Origin: Achromobacter ruhlandii
GTDB taxonomy: Bacteria > Pseudomonadota > Gammaproteobacteria > Burkholderiales > Burkholderiaceae_B
Length of the DNA stretch: 64,000 nt
Direction: 5' to 3'
Assembly (NCBI RefSeq): GCF_902859695.1
Contig: NZ_CADIJL010000014.1
Span: 84,527 to 148,526 of the forward strand
Part shown: positions 28,501-35,754 of the stretch, in pieces
Position numbering within the stretch: position 1 is the first letter of the stretch
How the letters are laid out: each line of letters begins with the position of its first letter
Notes under the pieces: model-generated
The model's input: the letters and a program-made list of their open reading frames with translations, nothing else
What the model was told of the DNA's origin: nothing
The model's database searches: none
Program-made: the position numbers and the translations under genes

Positions 28501-31139
28501 AAGCTGCCAGCGCCCAGATCCAGATCAGCCTGGGCGCCAGCAAATCCGTCAGTGAAACCCGGCGCACCCAGGACACCGCCTTTGCCTCGTCCGTCATGGC
28601 CGGGGGCGATCTTTCCCTTGTGGCCGCGGGCGAAAAAGACGCCGCCGGCACGGGCAACGTGTCCCTCATCGGCAGCGATCTGGCCGGCAGGAACGTCCTG
28701 CTGGCGGCCACCAATGACTTGATGCTGCAAAGCCAGGCCGAGACCGCCACCGAAGTCTCCACCAGCAAGAACAGCGGCTGGAAGGTCGGCGTTGGCATCG
28801 GCGTGTCCGATAGCGGTAGCGGCGGCGGCGTCAACATCTTTGCCAGCGGCTACGTGGGCAGTGGCAAGGCCCGCGGCAACGGCACGACCCATCGCGAGAC
28901 GCAGGTCAGCGCGCGAGACAACCTCGCGCTGCTTTCCGGCCGGGACACCCTGTTGGAGGGCGCCCAGGCGCGCGCAGACCGCATCCGCGCCGATATCGGC
29001 CGCAACCTGACGCTGGCGAGCCAGCAGGATTCAGACCGCTACGACGCCAGGCAGAAGCAGGTCAACGCCGGAGGGAGCTTCAGTTTTGGTTCGATGACAG
29101 GCAGTGCCTATCTGGGCGCGAGTGTCGGCAAGACCAAGTCCAACTACGACAGCGTCGTCGAACAGACGGGGCTGTATGCGGGCACGGGCGGTTACGACAT
29201 CCACGTGGGCAGGCACACCCAATTGGATGGCTCGGTCATCGCCAGCGACGCCGATGCGGCGAAAAACGGATTGTCCACCGAGACGCTGGGATTCCGCGAT
29301 ATCCACAACACGGCGCAATACAAGTCGACCACGGTCGGCATCAACCTGGGCATGTCGGGTGCGTTCGACAAGCCGAACAAAGGCGCCGCGCTGGGCGCCG
29401 GGCCATCGGGGTTGAGTTTCGCCAGCACCAGCGGCAGCGAATCCGGCACGACCCGCGCGGCGGTGTCGGCGGGCACGCTGGCGGTGCGTTCGGACGCGGG
29501 AACGGGACGGGATAGCACGGCCGGGCTGAGCCGGGATACGGCCGGGGCGAACGGCAGTATTGGGAAGATCTTCGACAAGGACAAGGTCCGCGAGCAACTG
29601 GAGTTCCAGCAGGCGTTTGGGCAGTTGGGGATGCAGATTGCGGGGGATGTTGCCGATAGGCTCACGGCGGACGATCAACAACTCTGGGGCGAGGGCAAGC
29701 CTGGGCGCATGGCGCTGCATGCGGCCATCGCCGGGATTGGCGCGGCGCTGGGCGGTGGCGATGTGGCCGGCGCCCTCTCGGGCACGCTGGCCGGTGACGC
29801 GGCCTCTGACCTCTTGCGCGATCAGGTCAATCAGGCGGTTGCTGGTTTGCCGGTGGATGCGCGCGATCAGGTGTCCAAGGTCATTCTGAACGTCGTGGTG
29901 AGCGCGGCGGGGGGCGCGACCGGCGGTATGAGCGGCGCCTCGGGTGCGTCGTTGGCCGATATGTACAACCGGCAACTGCATCCTGACGAAGGTTCGTTGA
30001 TCCGAAAAAGCGCAAAGCGCTACGCCGAAAAGAATGGGATATCCGTTTCCCAGGCCGAGGCAGAACTCACCGCGCAGGCGTTGCGGCAGACCGATTCCTG
30101 GGCTGCTGAACACTATGACGAGAACCAGAAGGCCCGTGCGTTCTTGGCGGAAATCGCATCGGGGACCCAGGGACCGGGTTTTGTCTATTTCGATGGCAAC
30201 GCGGACGCCTCGTACGGGCATGCACTGGTATTTGCCGGAGGTATCAAGGAAAACGCTGATCTGGCCGAACTCTACGATCGCGCAGGGGCCTGGCGGCAAG
30301 CAGGGAAGCGCTCGCCGCGCAATGTACTGACGGGCTCGAACCTCGCGTTGGTTGAAGCGGCGCAAGACGTCGATAGTTTTTCGACTCATCCCGATGACGT
30401 TGCCAAGCTGATCCGAACTCTGCAGGACGAGCGTGAGATCGCGCAACGCGCGGAAAAGTACCCGTTGGTCGGGGTGTTTGATAGCACGCTGGCGACGATC
30501 GATCTCATCCAGCGTGGCGGTGAATATGACTTACGGTCACTGCCGATAGAGGATCGCATAGGGGTCGGCTTGGCATTGAGTGCCGGCCTGGATGGGACGC
30601 TCTCGATTGGCCAACTGCGCGGCATCGTGGCGAAGGGCAAGGCGTCGATAGCGTCAACGATCGGCCTCAAAGCGACGGGAAATCCGCTGGCCGATGCAGA
30701 AACGGCCGCACTCGATCGCATTGCACGGAACCCCAAAGGGCCTGATCACGAAAACAAGGCTCCCAATAGCGCTGTCAACGCACAAGCGCTTATTGATTTG
30801 AAAGCAGGAAAGCTCCCTGGTACACCCGGAAAGGACCCCGGTTCGCCAAGAAGTATGCCAGCCAGTGCCAACCCCAACGCTACCGCAGAGCATTTTGCGG
30901 AGCAGATATTTGACGGGGCCAGGATCGACAAGTTGTTATTGGACGACTGCCCTGGTTGCTGGCGGGCTGAGGCTGCAGATGGCACATGGGTTACTTATCG
31001 TCCTGGGGGTCAAGCTAGCGCAAGAACATCCCCAACCACTGCGACGGTAGAAGTCAATAACGACACCATTAATGCATTGAATGTAGACAAAAAAGGCAAT
31101 CCTCATATTTTAAAGCTTAAGTTCCCCATAAAAAAGTGA
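22587..31139 (+). CDS. FhaB/CdiA-like two-partner-secretion exoprotein
   Basis: A 2850-aa secreted giant. The signal peptide is contained in MSKLRSLMAWSVVFTQVW, cleaved near VLA/QTLP at ~48. The TPS domain follows, with NIAPPS (75-80) and NPAGITCNGCGF (159-170). Residues ~300-1000 and ~1500-2200 are haemagglutinin-type beta-helix repeats, split by a charged ~400-residue region. SLADMYNRQLHPDE (~2455) marks the start of the variable pre-toxin and toxin tip. The last ~85 residues (from AEHFAEQIF) are the candidate toxin. I list the GTG at 22587; ATGs at 22656/22659 give a more usual signal peptide and may be the true start. The TpsB transporter (FhaC/CdiB) is not in this window. The stop overlaps the ribosome-binding site of the first immunity gene. 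Confidence 0.9.
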   Translation: MGVSAVIKTIAPPSLQAVFNQVRMMSKLRSLMAWSVVFTQVWSPVLAQTLPISVDRSVPGAKPFVSVSHGVPVVNIAPPSVGGVSNNRYAQFNVGPSGVVLNNSGGASPSQLAGQVDGNPMLGNRHAGTILNQVTAPNPSQLLGTLEVAGNRANVIVANPAGITCNGCGFLNADRATLTTGKPRVGPDGGIGFDVTGGRLAVEGEGLNGMNLSQLDLIARTLEINAGIWANRLNVTAGASRVDYGSGAVSAQVGDGPAPAVALDTAALGGMYANSIRLIGTEAGVGVNIGGNLAALTGALSVDVNGDVRIQPSGHMQAATDLAVRSAGDVVNAGAVAAAGALALDAAGRIANDGAMSSGAGSRLVAGRFDNGGAVTAGLQADGSLRPATLDVQAARIGNTGTLLAGGDVLLRGDTLDLSNGQSAASGVLALDATGALVNRGGALYGASVSLHAGSLDNTLGKLTSGGALNGHVAGAIDNGGGTIAGGDTVALDGDVVVNGTGGVVSGRAVAISGTRRIDNQEGVIQARDTARIDGGGAFHNRGGKLLGGDIALQAADVDNRDGVLQAQGTLAVASVGALRNQGGRVYGGVVGIDAGSLVNAAGKLASAGALDLAISGRLDNADGSLLAQGRATLGAADMFNERGHVAADRLALDILGDLRNQDGSVYGGVADIRAAGVDNARGKILGADELTLNAGGKIDNAGGTFAAEGVALLRAQEVANANGLMAASDLTLQTQGVLDNRAGRIQGEDALVLRAGRVDNRDTLAGGIASAVAGATDTDAADTDSLPVRLGLAGARVALVTDALDNQSGRIGAGRELDLTAGTLDNNGGRLASQGDARFQVGDLRNGEGELATAGSLALATGALRNDGKLHAGQDLRITADALTNGAAGELIGLRGVDLAISGDLANAGLIDGGDSHIRAGSLRNSGRLFGDRIAIQAPALLNDADAVIASRGDMDLGAGTLTNREHALLYAADDLRIGRDLDIAGLATGQADTVSNISATIEAGGDARIAADRIENLNPHFTSEQVQVSHADRKIYYRLENGTELLDGATTWLCDSVTTSCGKDPAFLNDDPDRSLLLPSAKYPESRYGPPFDYVPRVKGEEGVDAPIPPAYAWVRSGGVLSARVPVPRYHAGDRVWQVFDVEEPVPVPAPRQGQCNTDDCAKAAAAAREEAQAINKARHDELQARIRAFNADFNNRLVRNFFYYIVREDVSETRVTSSDPASIVAGGDAIFTGAVFNDKSRIIAGGMLGVNGPAIDNRGAQGERRVERVGVEVHTVTRRRHRNESQAPYQDTAGSERRDVPVGAVTDHAVPGDTALTAPPTRPALNPPSFAPPSRRPVARIIDIGAPGSQTVRVVTLPPVLPANKLYQVITAPDAPALVVTDRQFTGSRSAVSSDMLLRRLNQDPGLTLKRLGDGFYEQRQVAEQIMLATGSRFVGDYADNESQYKALLAAGADFAGRFDLTLGTALTEDQMRRLTGDIVWLVETTVTLPDGSRQTVLAPQVYLAVKPGDLRGDGTLIAGRDTRIDVAGDLTNSGTLGARRALVVNAGDVRNAVGAMQAGSIDLSARNDIHDLAGLIKGGAIALKAGRDITLSASTRSRVSGGVSSTRIDGVSRIDAGTLDIQAGRDLSAQAAVIDATGDARIQAGNDINLTSAETRYAESFRYDSRNRAELRAATDVGTRIAAGGDVTLLAGNDVNARAADVSASGALGVNAQRDINVLAGDSAGYTYNETYFKEKGFLSSKKTHRKSETEWTQGVSSTFGGDTVAMLAGRDITVLGSNVLGDHDVGIAVGRDLQVLAKDETYKDYQYEKVKKSGFGGGGGFSIGYSTQQRTDWMRGASGGYSASTVGSAGGNLGIDAGRNVDVMASNLLAQDGNISVAGSNVAILAGVGDARQHEYHELKQSGLTIGVAGGMLGAAQQVQGTLQQAGEAKDGRLAAVKVGQAAYQVVQANRMMEAAKADNARAAQKEAASAQIQISLGASKSVSETRRTQDTAFASSVMAGGDLSLVAAGEKDAAGTGNVSLIGSDLAGRNVLLAATNDLMLQSQAETATEVSTSKNSGWKVGVGIGVSDSGSGGGVNIFASGYVGSGKARGNGTTHRETQVSARDNLALLSGRDTLLEGAQARADRIRADIGRNLTLASQQDSDRYDARQKQVNAGGSFSFGSMTGSAYLGASVGKTKSNYDSVVEQTGLYAGTGGYDIHVGRHTQLDGSVIASDADAAKNGLSTETLGFRDIHNTAQYKSTTVGINLGMSGAFDKPNKGAALGAGPSGLSFASTSGSESGTTRAAVSAGTLAVRSDAGTGRDSTAGLSRDTAGANGSIGKIFDKDKVREQLEFQQAFGQLGMQIAGDVADRLTADDQQLWGEGKPGRMALHAAIAGIGAALGGGDVAGALSGTLAGDAASDLLRDQVNQAVAGLPVDARDQVSKVILNVVVSAAGGATGGMSGASGASLADMYNRQLHPDEGSLIRKSAKRYAEKNGISVSQAEAELTAQALRQTDSWAAEHYDENQKARAFLAEIASGTQGPGFVYFDGNADASYGHALVFAGGIKENADLAELYDRAGAWRQAGKRSPRNVLTGSNLALVEAAQDVDSFSTHPDDVAKLIRTLQDEREIAQRAEKYPLVGVFDSTLATIDLIQRGGEYDLRSLPIEDRIGVGLALSAGLDGTLSIGQLRGIVAKGKASIASTIGLKATGNPLADAETAALDRIARNPKGPDHENKAPNSAVNAQALIDLKAGKLPGTPGKDPGSPRSMPASANPNATAEHFAEQIFDGARIDKLLLDDCPGCWRAEAADGTWVTYRPGGQASARTSPTTATVEVNNDTINALNVDKKGNPHILKLKFPIKK

Positions 31140-31148
31140 GGTAACACC

Positions 31149-31613
31149 ATGGGTAATGTTTATCCCGATTACGCAGCACGTATCCAATATGATTTCTATC
31201 TATTGACCTTAGATGACTATTCACCCAGTTGGTTCGCTGGCACTTCTCCTGGTGCATGGCAGTACGCCGTTGACATTATATATAGATGCTTGAAAGTTGG
31301 TTATTGGAATCTTTGGAGTGAGGGGTGGATGAAAGCACGCCAATTGCGGAATTACGAAGATTTTTGCAGCAAACTGGCCCAATTCAATCCACATAAGCTT
31401 TCGAATGAAGGGGCGATATATTGGCTATCACCTCTAATTTACTCCTCCGATTTGGGCGAGCAATTGGTTAAAGAATATGATTTGGCTACGTTAGAAAGCT
31501 ATGAGGCAGGGAAAGAATATTCTGTCTGCAAACCATTTATCGATGAAATCGAGAAAACTTTTGCTGAAAACAATATTCCTTGGGGTAAGAAACTTTTTCC
31601 GGTGCAGGCGTAG
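31149..31613 (+). CDS. Putative immunity protein, copy 1
   Basis: A 154-aa soluble acidic protein directly behind the exoprotein gene, with GAGGT overlapping the exoprotein stop. This is the position of CdiI-type immunity genes, so it is inferred to neutralise the toxin at the exoprotein tip. It has no signal peptide or helix. The distinctive core is SPGAWQYAVDIIYRCLKVGYW (33 onward) and a conserved C-terminus NIPWGKKLFPVQA. Two near-identical copies follow at 32228 and 33916. The toxin activity, and so the target, is unknown. Confidence 0.75.
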   Translation: MGNVYPDYAARIQYDFYLLTLDDYSPSWFAGTSPGAWQYAVDIIYRCLKVGYWNLWSEGWMKARQLRNYEDFCSKLAQFNPHKLSNEGAIYWLSPLIYSSDLGEQLVKEYDLATLESYEAGKEYSVCKPFIDEIEKTFAENNIPWGKKLFPVQA

Positions 31614-31686
31614 GGATGCGGGCAGGAAGCACTTTTGCGGCGGGGGCACATAATATCAAGGAAAGACCTCCTGGAGAGTGGTTTTG

Positions 31687-31974
31687 ATGCATTTAATGAA
31701 AACGGACTTCACTGCCTTTGGGGTGCTGGTAATTTCTGTGCTATCGCTGGGCCTCACGTGGTTTTTATTTGGACGAAAAGAAATAAAAGGATCGCTTGGG
31801 GGATTCATGTATTGGTTCAAGTCTTCCCTGGTAAGTGGGTTGCTCGTGTTCATGTGGATGTGCATACGTTGGCCAGGGGTGAGCAAATGGCCGTTGGCAT
31901 TATTGTCTCTTGGGCTTGCAGGATTTATTACCTTATGTAGATCGGATGCGATCCTTCTATTATTTTTTTGGTAG
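31687..31974 (+). CDS. Small membrane protein between immunity copies
   Basis: A 95-aa protein with three to four hydrophobic segments (residues ~8-25, 40-58, 65-82 and the C-terminal end). The ATG at 31687 has GGAGAG 8 bp upstream. I do not recognise a family. Small polytopic proteins in this position can be immunity proteins for membrane-targeting toxin tips, or leftovers from an earlier cassette. The low GC matches the surrounding cassette DNA. Confidence 0.55.
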   Translation: MHLMKTDFTAFGVLVISVLSLGLTWFLFGRKEIKGSLGGFMYWFKSSLVSGLLVFMWMCIRWPGVSKWPLALLSLGLAGFITLCRSDAILLLFFW

Positions 31975-32014
31975 CGGGCGCAGCTGCTGTCAATTTTCAG
32001 TGGGGGATGGGGGT

Positions 32015-32218
32015 ATGATTTTTCGATCTTTCATTCGCAAGGGGGATCTCAAACGCTGGCTACGAGGGTCGTTATTGTGCGTTGGCGCGACATTTGTCTG
32101 GCTTGGGTTGGGATTTGATATTTTTGTTTTTACGTTGATCGGAATGGTTGTCGAGTCGGTTGGAATGTACGCAGCGAAGGTGGCCATGACCAATGCTAAG
32201 CCGTCCCGGGAAAAGTGA
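32015..32218 (+). CDS. 67-aa membrane protein ahead of immunity copy 2
   Basis: 67 residues, a basic N-terminus (MIFRSFIRKGDLKRW) and two closely spaced hydrophobic segments (~residues 18-36 and 38-52). A G-rich ribosome-binding region precedes the ATG at 32015. Its stop overlaps the GAGGT of immunity copy 2 in the same way as the exoprotein stop does for copy 1. The recombination point therefore lies at the 5' edge of the immunity gene. No family recognised. Confidence 0.5.
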   Translation: MIFRSFIRKGDLKRWLRGSLLCVGATFVWLGLGFDIFVFTLIGMVVESVGMYAAKVAMTNAKPSREK

Positions 32219-32227
32219 GGTGGCACC

Positions 32228-32692
32228 ATGAGTAATATTTCTCCCAAGTACGCAGCAATTATCCAATCTGATTTCTATCGATTGACGTTAGATGACTATT
32301 CGCCTTGCGGACTCGTTGGCACTTCTCCTGGTGCATGGCAGTACGCCGTTGACGTTATATATAGATGCTTGAAAGTTGGTTATTGGAATCTTTGGAATGA
32401 GGGGTGGATGAAAGCACGCCAATTGCGGAATTACGAAGATTTTTGCAACAAACTGGCCCAATTCAATCCACATAAGCTCTCGAACGAAGGGGCGATATAT
32501 TGGCTATCACCTCTAATTTACTCCTCCGATTTGGGCGAGCAATTGGTTAAAAAATATGATTTGGCTGCGTTAGAAAGCTATGAGGCAGGGAAAGAATATT
32601 CTGTTTGCAAACCATTTATCGATGAAATCGAGAAAACTTTTTCTGAAAACAATATTCCTTGGGGTAAGAAACTCTTTCCGGTGCAGGCGTAA
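32228..32692 (+). CDS. Putative immunity protein, copy 2 (divergent N-terminus)
   Basis: A 154-aa paralogue of the 31149 product. From residue 31 on it is almost identical, but 11 of the first 30 residues differ (for example the segment after LDDY is SPCGLV instead of SPSWFA). The gene is intact, with the same GAGGTGGCACC leader and the same 3' flank GGATGCGGGCAGGAAGC. It is unlinked from any intact toxin, so it is an orphan immunity gene or one with shifted specificity. Confidence 0.7.
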   Translation: MSNISPKYAAIIQSDFYRLTLDDYSPCGLVGTSPGAWQYAVDVIYRCLKVGYWNLWNEGWMKARQLRNYEDFCNKLAQFNPHKLSNEGAIYWLSPLIYSSDLGEQLVKKYDLAALESYEAGKEYSVCKPFIDEIEKTFSENNIPWGKKLFPVQA

Positions 32693-32730
32693 GGATGCGG
32701 GCAGGAAGCTTTTTTGCGGTGGACGGCCAC

Positions 32731-33290
32731 GCGTCCATCATCGGCAATGATCTGGCCGGCAGCAGTGTCTTGCTGGGGGCCACCAATGACTTGATGCTGC
32801 AACGCTAGGTCGAGACCTCCCACCGAAGTTTCCCGATAGAGGGCCGGATCGGGATTGGTCTGGCATTGAATGCCGGCCTGGAAGGGACGCTCTCAACCGG
32901 CCAACTGCGCGGCATCGTGGCGAAGGGCAGGACAAATGACGTCCGTGAAATCGGGATAACGAGCAGAGCAACTAACAGAGCTACACACGAGGTCTACAAA
33001 GAGGGCCTGTGCGGCAATGAAAAGCCAGCTGTGTTTGATCCAGAATTGGCGAAACTCATCCGCTTTATCGCCCGAATGCCAGTGTTGGAAGTGGTAGCAG
33101 TGCTGCCGCAGTTCGGCAAGAGCTTGCTACCGGTCAACCCGTGGATAACGACTTTCACTCGCAAAAAGCCATAAACAGCATTCGTTCACTTGAGCCTTGG
33201 TTGTCGAAGAACCCGAGTGCTGCTCCAGAAGACCGAGCAGCAGCGGAAAATATAATCAAGGATCTGCGCCACGCTTTGGGAGGTCAGTGA
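32731..33290 (+). pseudogene. Displaced exoprotein tip with frameshifted toxin domain
   Basis: Bases 32731-32805 repeat part of the exoprotein repeat region (NDLAGSSVLLGATNDLMLQ, compare 28670-28735) and end in TAG at 32806. In the same frame, 32833-32930 repeats the pre-toxin segment (PIEGRIGIGLALNAGLEGT, compare 30541-30645). A different tip sequence then follows. It runs to a stop at 33174, but a one-base shift near 33117-33122 would restore GKELATGQPVDNDFHSQKA and carry the frame to a TGA at 33288. So this was a toxin module distinct from the one now on the exoprotein, scrapped by a stop and a frameshift. Its own immunity gene follows directly. Confidence 0.7.
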
Positions 33291-33655
33291 TGATGGGGCG
33301 TGAAGAGTTCATTCGTTGTTTGTTGTCGGTGGTGTCCGACCGTGCACAAACGGCTTACCAAGATGTTATTGATGAGTGGCAGCCAGAAGAGCCACCAGTC
33401 ACTGAGCTGTTTGCTGCGCTTGGCTATCAAATTGCTGAGGATTTTCGTTGTGCTGACACGGATGCCAATTTACGAACGTTTTCATTGATTGAGAAAGCGA
33501 TGGAGAGTGGCGACCAAGAATTAATAACAGCCGTCGCAACAGGACTTATTGAAGCTCTAGTAACTCGAGCTGCTCAGGTTGAAGGCCTATGGGCGCAAGT
33601 GGCGCCAGTACTAGGGCCGAGATCATTGCACCACGCAAAGTGTTGGTTAAGTTAG
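33290..33655 (+). CDS. DUF7674-like immunity protein of the displaced toxin
   Basis: A 121-aa acidic protein. The ATG at 33290 overlaps the TGA of the displaced toxin frame, the coupling expected for a toxin-immunity pair. It resembles the DUF7674 group by its TELFAALGYQIAEDF segment and the later VATGLIEAL motif. The gene is open although its toxin carries a stop and a frameshift. It may therefore still protect the cell against siblings that deliver that toxin. Confidence 0.65.
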   Translation: MMGREEFIRCLLSVVSDRAQTAYQDVIDEWQPEEPPVTELFAALGYQIAEDFRCADTDANLRTFSLIEKAMESGDQELITAVATGLIEALVTRAAQVEGLWAQVAPVLGPRSLHHAKCWLS

Positions 33656-33780
33656 TGCCCGCTGCCGGATACTCGGTCTCAGCGTTTCCGCGTCTGTAGG
33701 TCCAATCAAATAGAACGGAATTTCGAGGAAATTGATGTTTAACGACCCTGCTTGGGTTGCCTATCGGCCCGCTGATTAGG

Positions 33781-33906
33781 CTTGCGCTAAAAATCCCCTC
33801 GACCACCGCGACGGTAGAGATCAATAACGATGCCATTAAGGCACTGAATGCAGATAAAAAAGGCAATCCTCATATTTTAAAGCTTAAGTTCCCCGTAAAA
33901 AAGTGA
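33781..33906 (+). pseudogene. Second copy of the exoprotein toxin 3' end
   Basis: An open stretch ending at TGA 33904-33906 encodes STTATVEINNDAIKALNAD and then the same final residues as the exoprotein (ILKLKF and VKK in place of IKK). The ~115 bp here and the following immunity gene repeat 31020-31613. The 5' part of the toxin is missing, so this is a truncated cassette end. Confidence 0.75.
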
Positions 33907-33915
33907 GGTAACACC

Positions 33916-34380
33916 ATGGGTAATATTTATCCCCATTACGCAGCACGTATCCAATATGAATTCTATCTATTGACCTTAGATGACTATCCACCCATTTGGT
34001 TCGCTGGCACTTCTCCTGGTGCATGGCAGTACGCCGTTGACATTATATATAGATGCTTGAAAGTTGGTTATTGGAATCTCTGGAATGAGGGGTGGATGAA
34101 AGCACGCCAATTGCGGAATTACGAAGATTTTTGCAGCAAACTGGCCCAATTCAATCCACATAAGCTTTCGAACGAAGGGATGATGTATTGGCTAGCACCT
34201 CTAATTTACTCCTCCGATTTGGGCGAGCAATTGGTTAAAAAATATGATTTGGCTACGTTAGAAAGCTATGAGGCAGGGAAAGAATATTCTGTCTGCAAAC
34301 CATTTATCGATGAAATCGAGAAAACTTTTGCTGAAAACAATATTCCTTGGGGTAAGAAACTTTTTCCGGTGCAGGCGTAG
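33916..34380 (+). CDS. Putative immunity protein, copy 3
   Basis: 154 aa, very close to copy 1 (differences include V4I, D7H, D15E, S25P, S27I, S57N and a few around residues 89-95). It is preceded by the truncated toxin tail and the same GAGGTAACACC leader as copy 1, and followed by the same GGATGCGGGCAGGAAGC flank. The gene is intact with no in-frame disruption. It would be a spare immunity gene for the current exoprotein tip or a close variant of it. Confidence 0.7.
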   Translation: MGNIYPHYAARIQYEFYLLTLDDYPPIWFAGTSPGAWQYAVDIIYRCLKVGYWNLWNEGWMKARQLRNYEDFCSKLAQFNPHKLSNEGMMYWLAPLIYSSDLGEQLVKKYDLATLESYEAGKEYSVCKPFIDEIEKTFAENNIPWGKKLFPVQA

Positions 34381-34640
34381 GGATGCGGGCAGGAAGCACT
34401 TTTGCGGCGGGCATGGTGGTCGTCTATCGTCGGCCAAAAACGCTGCAACCGACTTTTGCAGTCGATTGAAGGTGGCACCAGGGTTGCTCATCCCACATAG
34501 CCACCGGTCTGATTTGCCACGGATGTAGATCAGACCCCCTGCACAAACGCCAGCCTATATGGATCGCCCGACTGTGGTTTTATCCTTCGGGTTATCAACC
34601 TGGAATTCATCGCCGTTCCCCGAGCCGCAGAGCCCATCCC

Positions 34641-35027
34641 ATGCCAACCCGCGACCGCCTCAAAACCTGGGCCCGGCGCATCAAGCGCGATGGCCTGACC
34701 CTCTGGTTCGCCGGCAAGCATCCCCGCACGCCCTGGCACGCCAAGGCGCTGGGCGTGTTCGTGGTGGCCTACGCGCTGAGTCCGATCGACCTGATTCCCG
34801 ATTTCATCCCGGTGTTGGGTTATCTGGATGACGTGCTGTTGCTGCCGGGCCTGATCTGGCTGGCCATCAAGCTGTTGCCGCCAGATGTGCTGCGGGAATG
34901 CCGCAACCAGGCGGACGCGTGGATCCAGGCCAAGCGCGAAAAGCCGCGCAGCCGGGTGGGCGCGGTGGTGATCGTGGTGTTGTGGATGGCGGTGGTGACG
35001 GCAGTCGGCTACTGGCTATGGCGCTGA
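34641..35027 (+). CDS. YkvA family protein (DUF1232)
   Basis: A 128-aa inner-membrane protein. The family hallmark SPIDLIPDFIPVLGYLDD (46-63 or so) sits between a first hydrophobic segment (~35-50) and a second one (LLLPGLIWLAIKLL), and a third helix forms the C-terminus. The function of the family is unknown. It marks the return to normal high-GC chromosome. The 260 bp upstream (34381-34640) shows no gene; it starts with the repeat flank of immunity copy 3. Confidence 0.88.
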   Translation: MPTRDRLKTWARRIKRDGLTLWFAGKHPRTPWHAKALGVFVVAYALSPIDLIPDFIPVLGYLDDVLLLPGLIWLAIKLLPPDVLRECRNQADAWIQAKREKPRSRVGAVVIVVLWMAVVTAVGYWLWR

Positions 35028-35040
35028 CGCGGCACGCGCT

Positions 35041-35742
35041 TCACTCTTCCAGAAATCCCAGCGTGCGCAACTCCGCGATCGCGCCCAGCTCCTCGTCACG
35101 CCGCTTCTTCGGCGCGCCCATTGATGCGGCCAGCAGCATGGCCGGCCTGTCGGATTCGTCGAAGCCGCGCAGCACGCTGTCGGCAACGGGAAACGCCTTG
35201 GCGAAGCTGGCATCCAGCGCCTGCTGCCCACGATAGCGCCCGCGCTTGTCCAGGATCACCTGCGTTTGCGGATCGCGCCGGATCAGGTGCAGTGGCACGC
35301 CTTCGCAGCGCAGCCCCAGCAGCCTGGCGTCGCTGATGTCCAGCGCCCAATCGGTCTCGGCATAGAACGTGGCGCGGGCGGTCTCGAACTGCCGCAGGCG
35401 ATCCGCATCCGTGCAGAACGCTTCGGGCGTCAGGTTCAAGTTGATCTTGCCGATCTTGCCCTTCAACGTGACCCGGCGAAGGAACGCGGCCCACACCAGC
35501 AGGATGGGGTTGGTGGACAGGTCTTCGACCACCACGTCCTCGAACACGCACGGCTTGATCTCTGAATTCACGACGCGGCATTGCGACAGCGTCACGTTCC
35601 GCACGCGCGACATGCGTTGCGGATACTTGACCATGGATAGGCCGCAGTTGTCGAAGGCGCAGTTGTGCAAGTGCAGGTCGTGGAAGTGCGCGTTGCCCTT
35701 GTCCACGGCCATGCGCAATTCCTGGCCTTCGATCTTTTGCAT
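35041..35742 (-). CDS. Pentapeptide-repeat-like protein of unknown function
   Basis: A 233-aa soluble protein. Residues ~20-85 have the alternating pattern of degenerate pentapeptide repeats (HDLHLHNCAFDNCGL, then VVNSEIKPCVFEDVVV), which would fold as a short right-handed beta-helix. The rest is mixed and not recognised. No signal peptide. It is convergent with ykvA and follows the LysE gene start region by 12 bp on the same strand as LysE. The function cannot be inferred. Confidence 0.65.
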   Translation of the reverse strand: MQKIEGQELRMAVDKGNAHFHDLHLHNCAFDNCGLSMVKYPQRMSRVRNVTLSQCRVVNSEIKPCVFEDVVVEDLSTNPILLVWAAFLRRVTLKGKIGKINLNLTPEAFCTDADRLRQFETARATFYAETDWALDISDARLLGLRCEGVPLHLIRRDPQTQVILDKRGRYRGQQALDASFAKAFPVADSVLRGFDESDRPAMLLAASMGAPKKRRDEELGAIAELRTLGFLEE

Positions 35743-35754
35743 GGAGCGTGCGTG

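Noticed and set aside
34381..34640. Possible attachment site or integrase remnant at the right edge of the cassette array
   Set aside because: No integrase, tRNA or matching direct repeat was seen at the left edge (13.88 or 20.6 kb).
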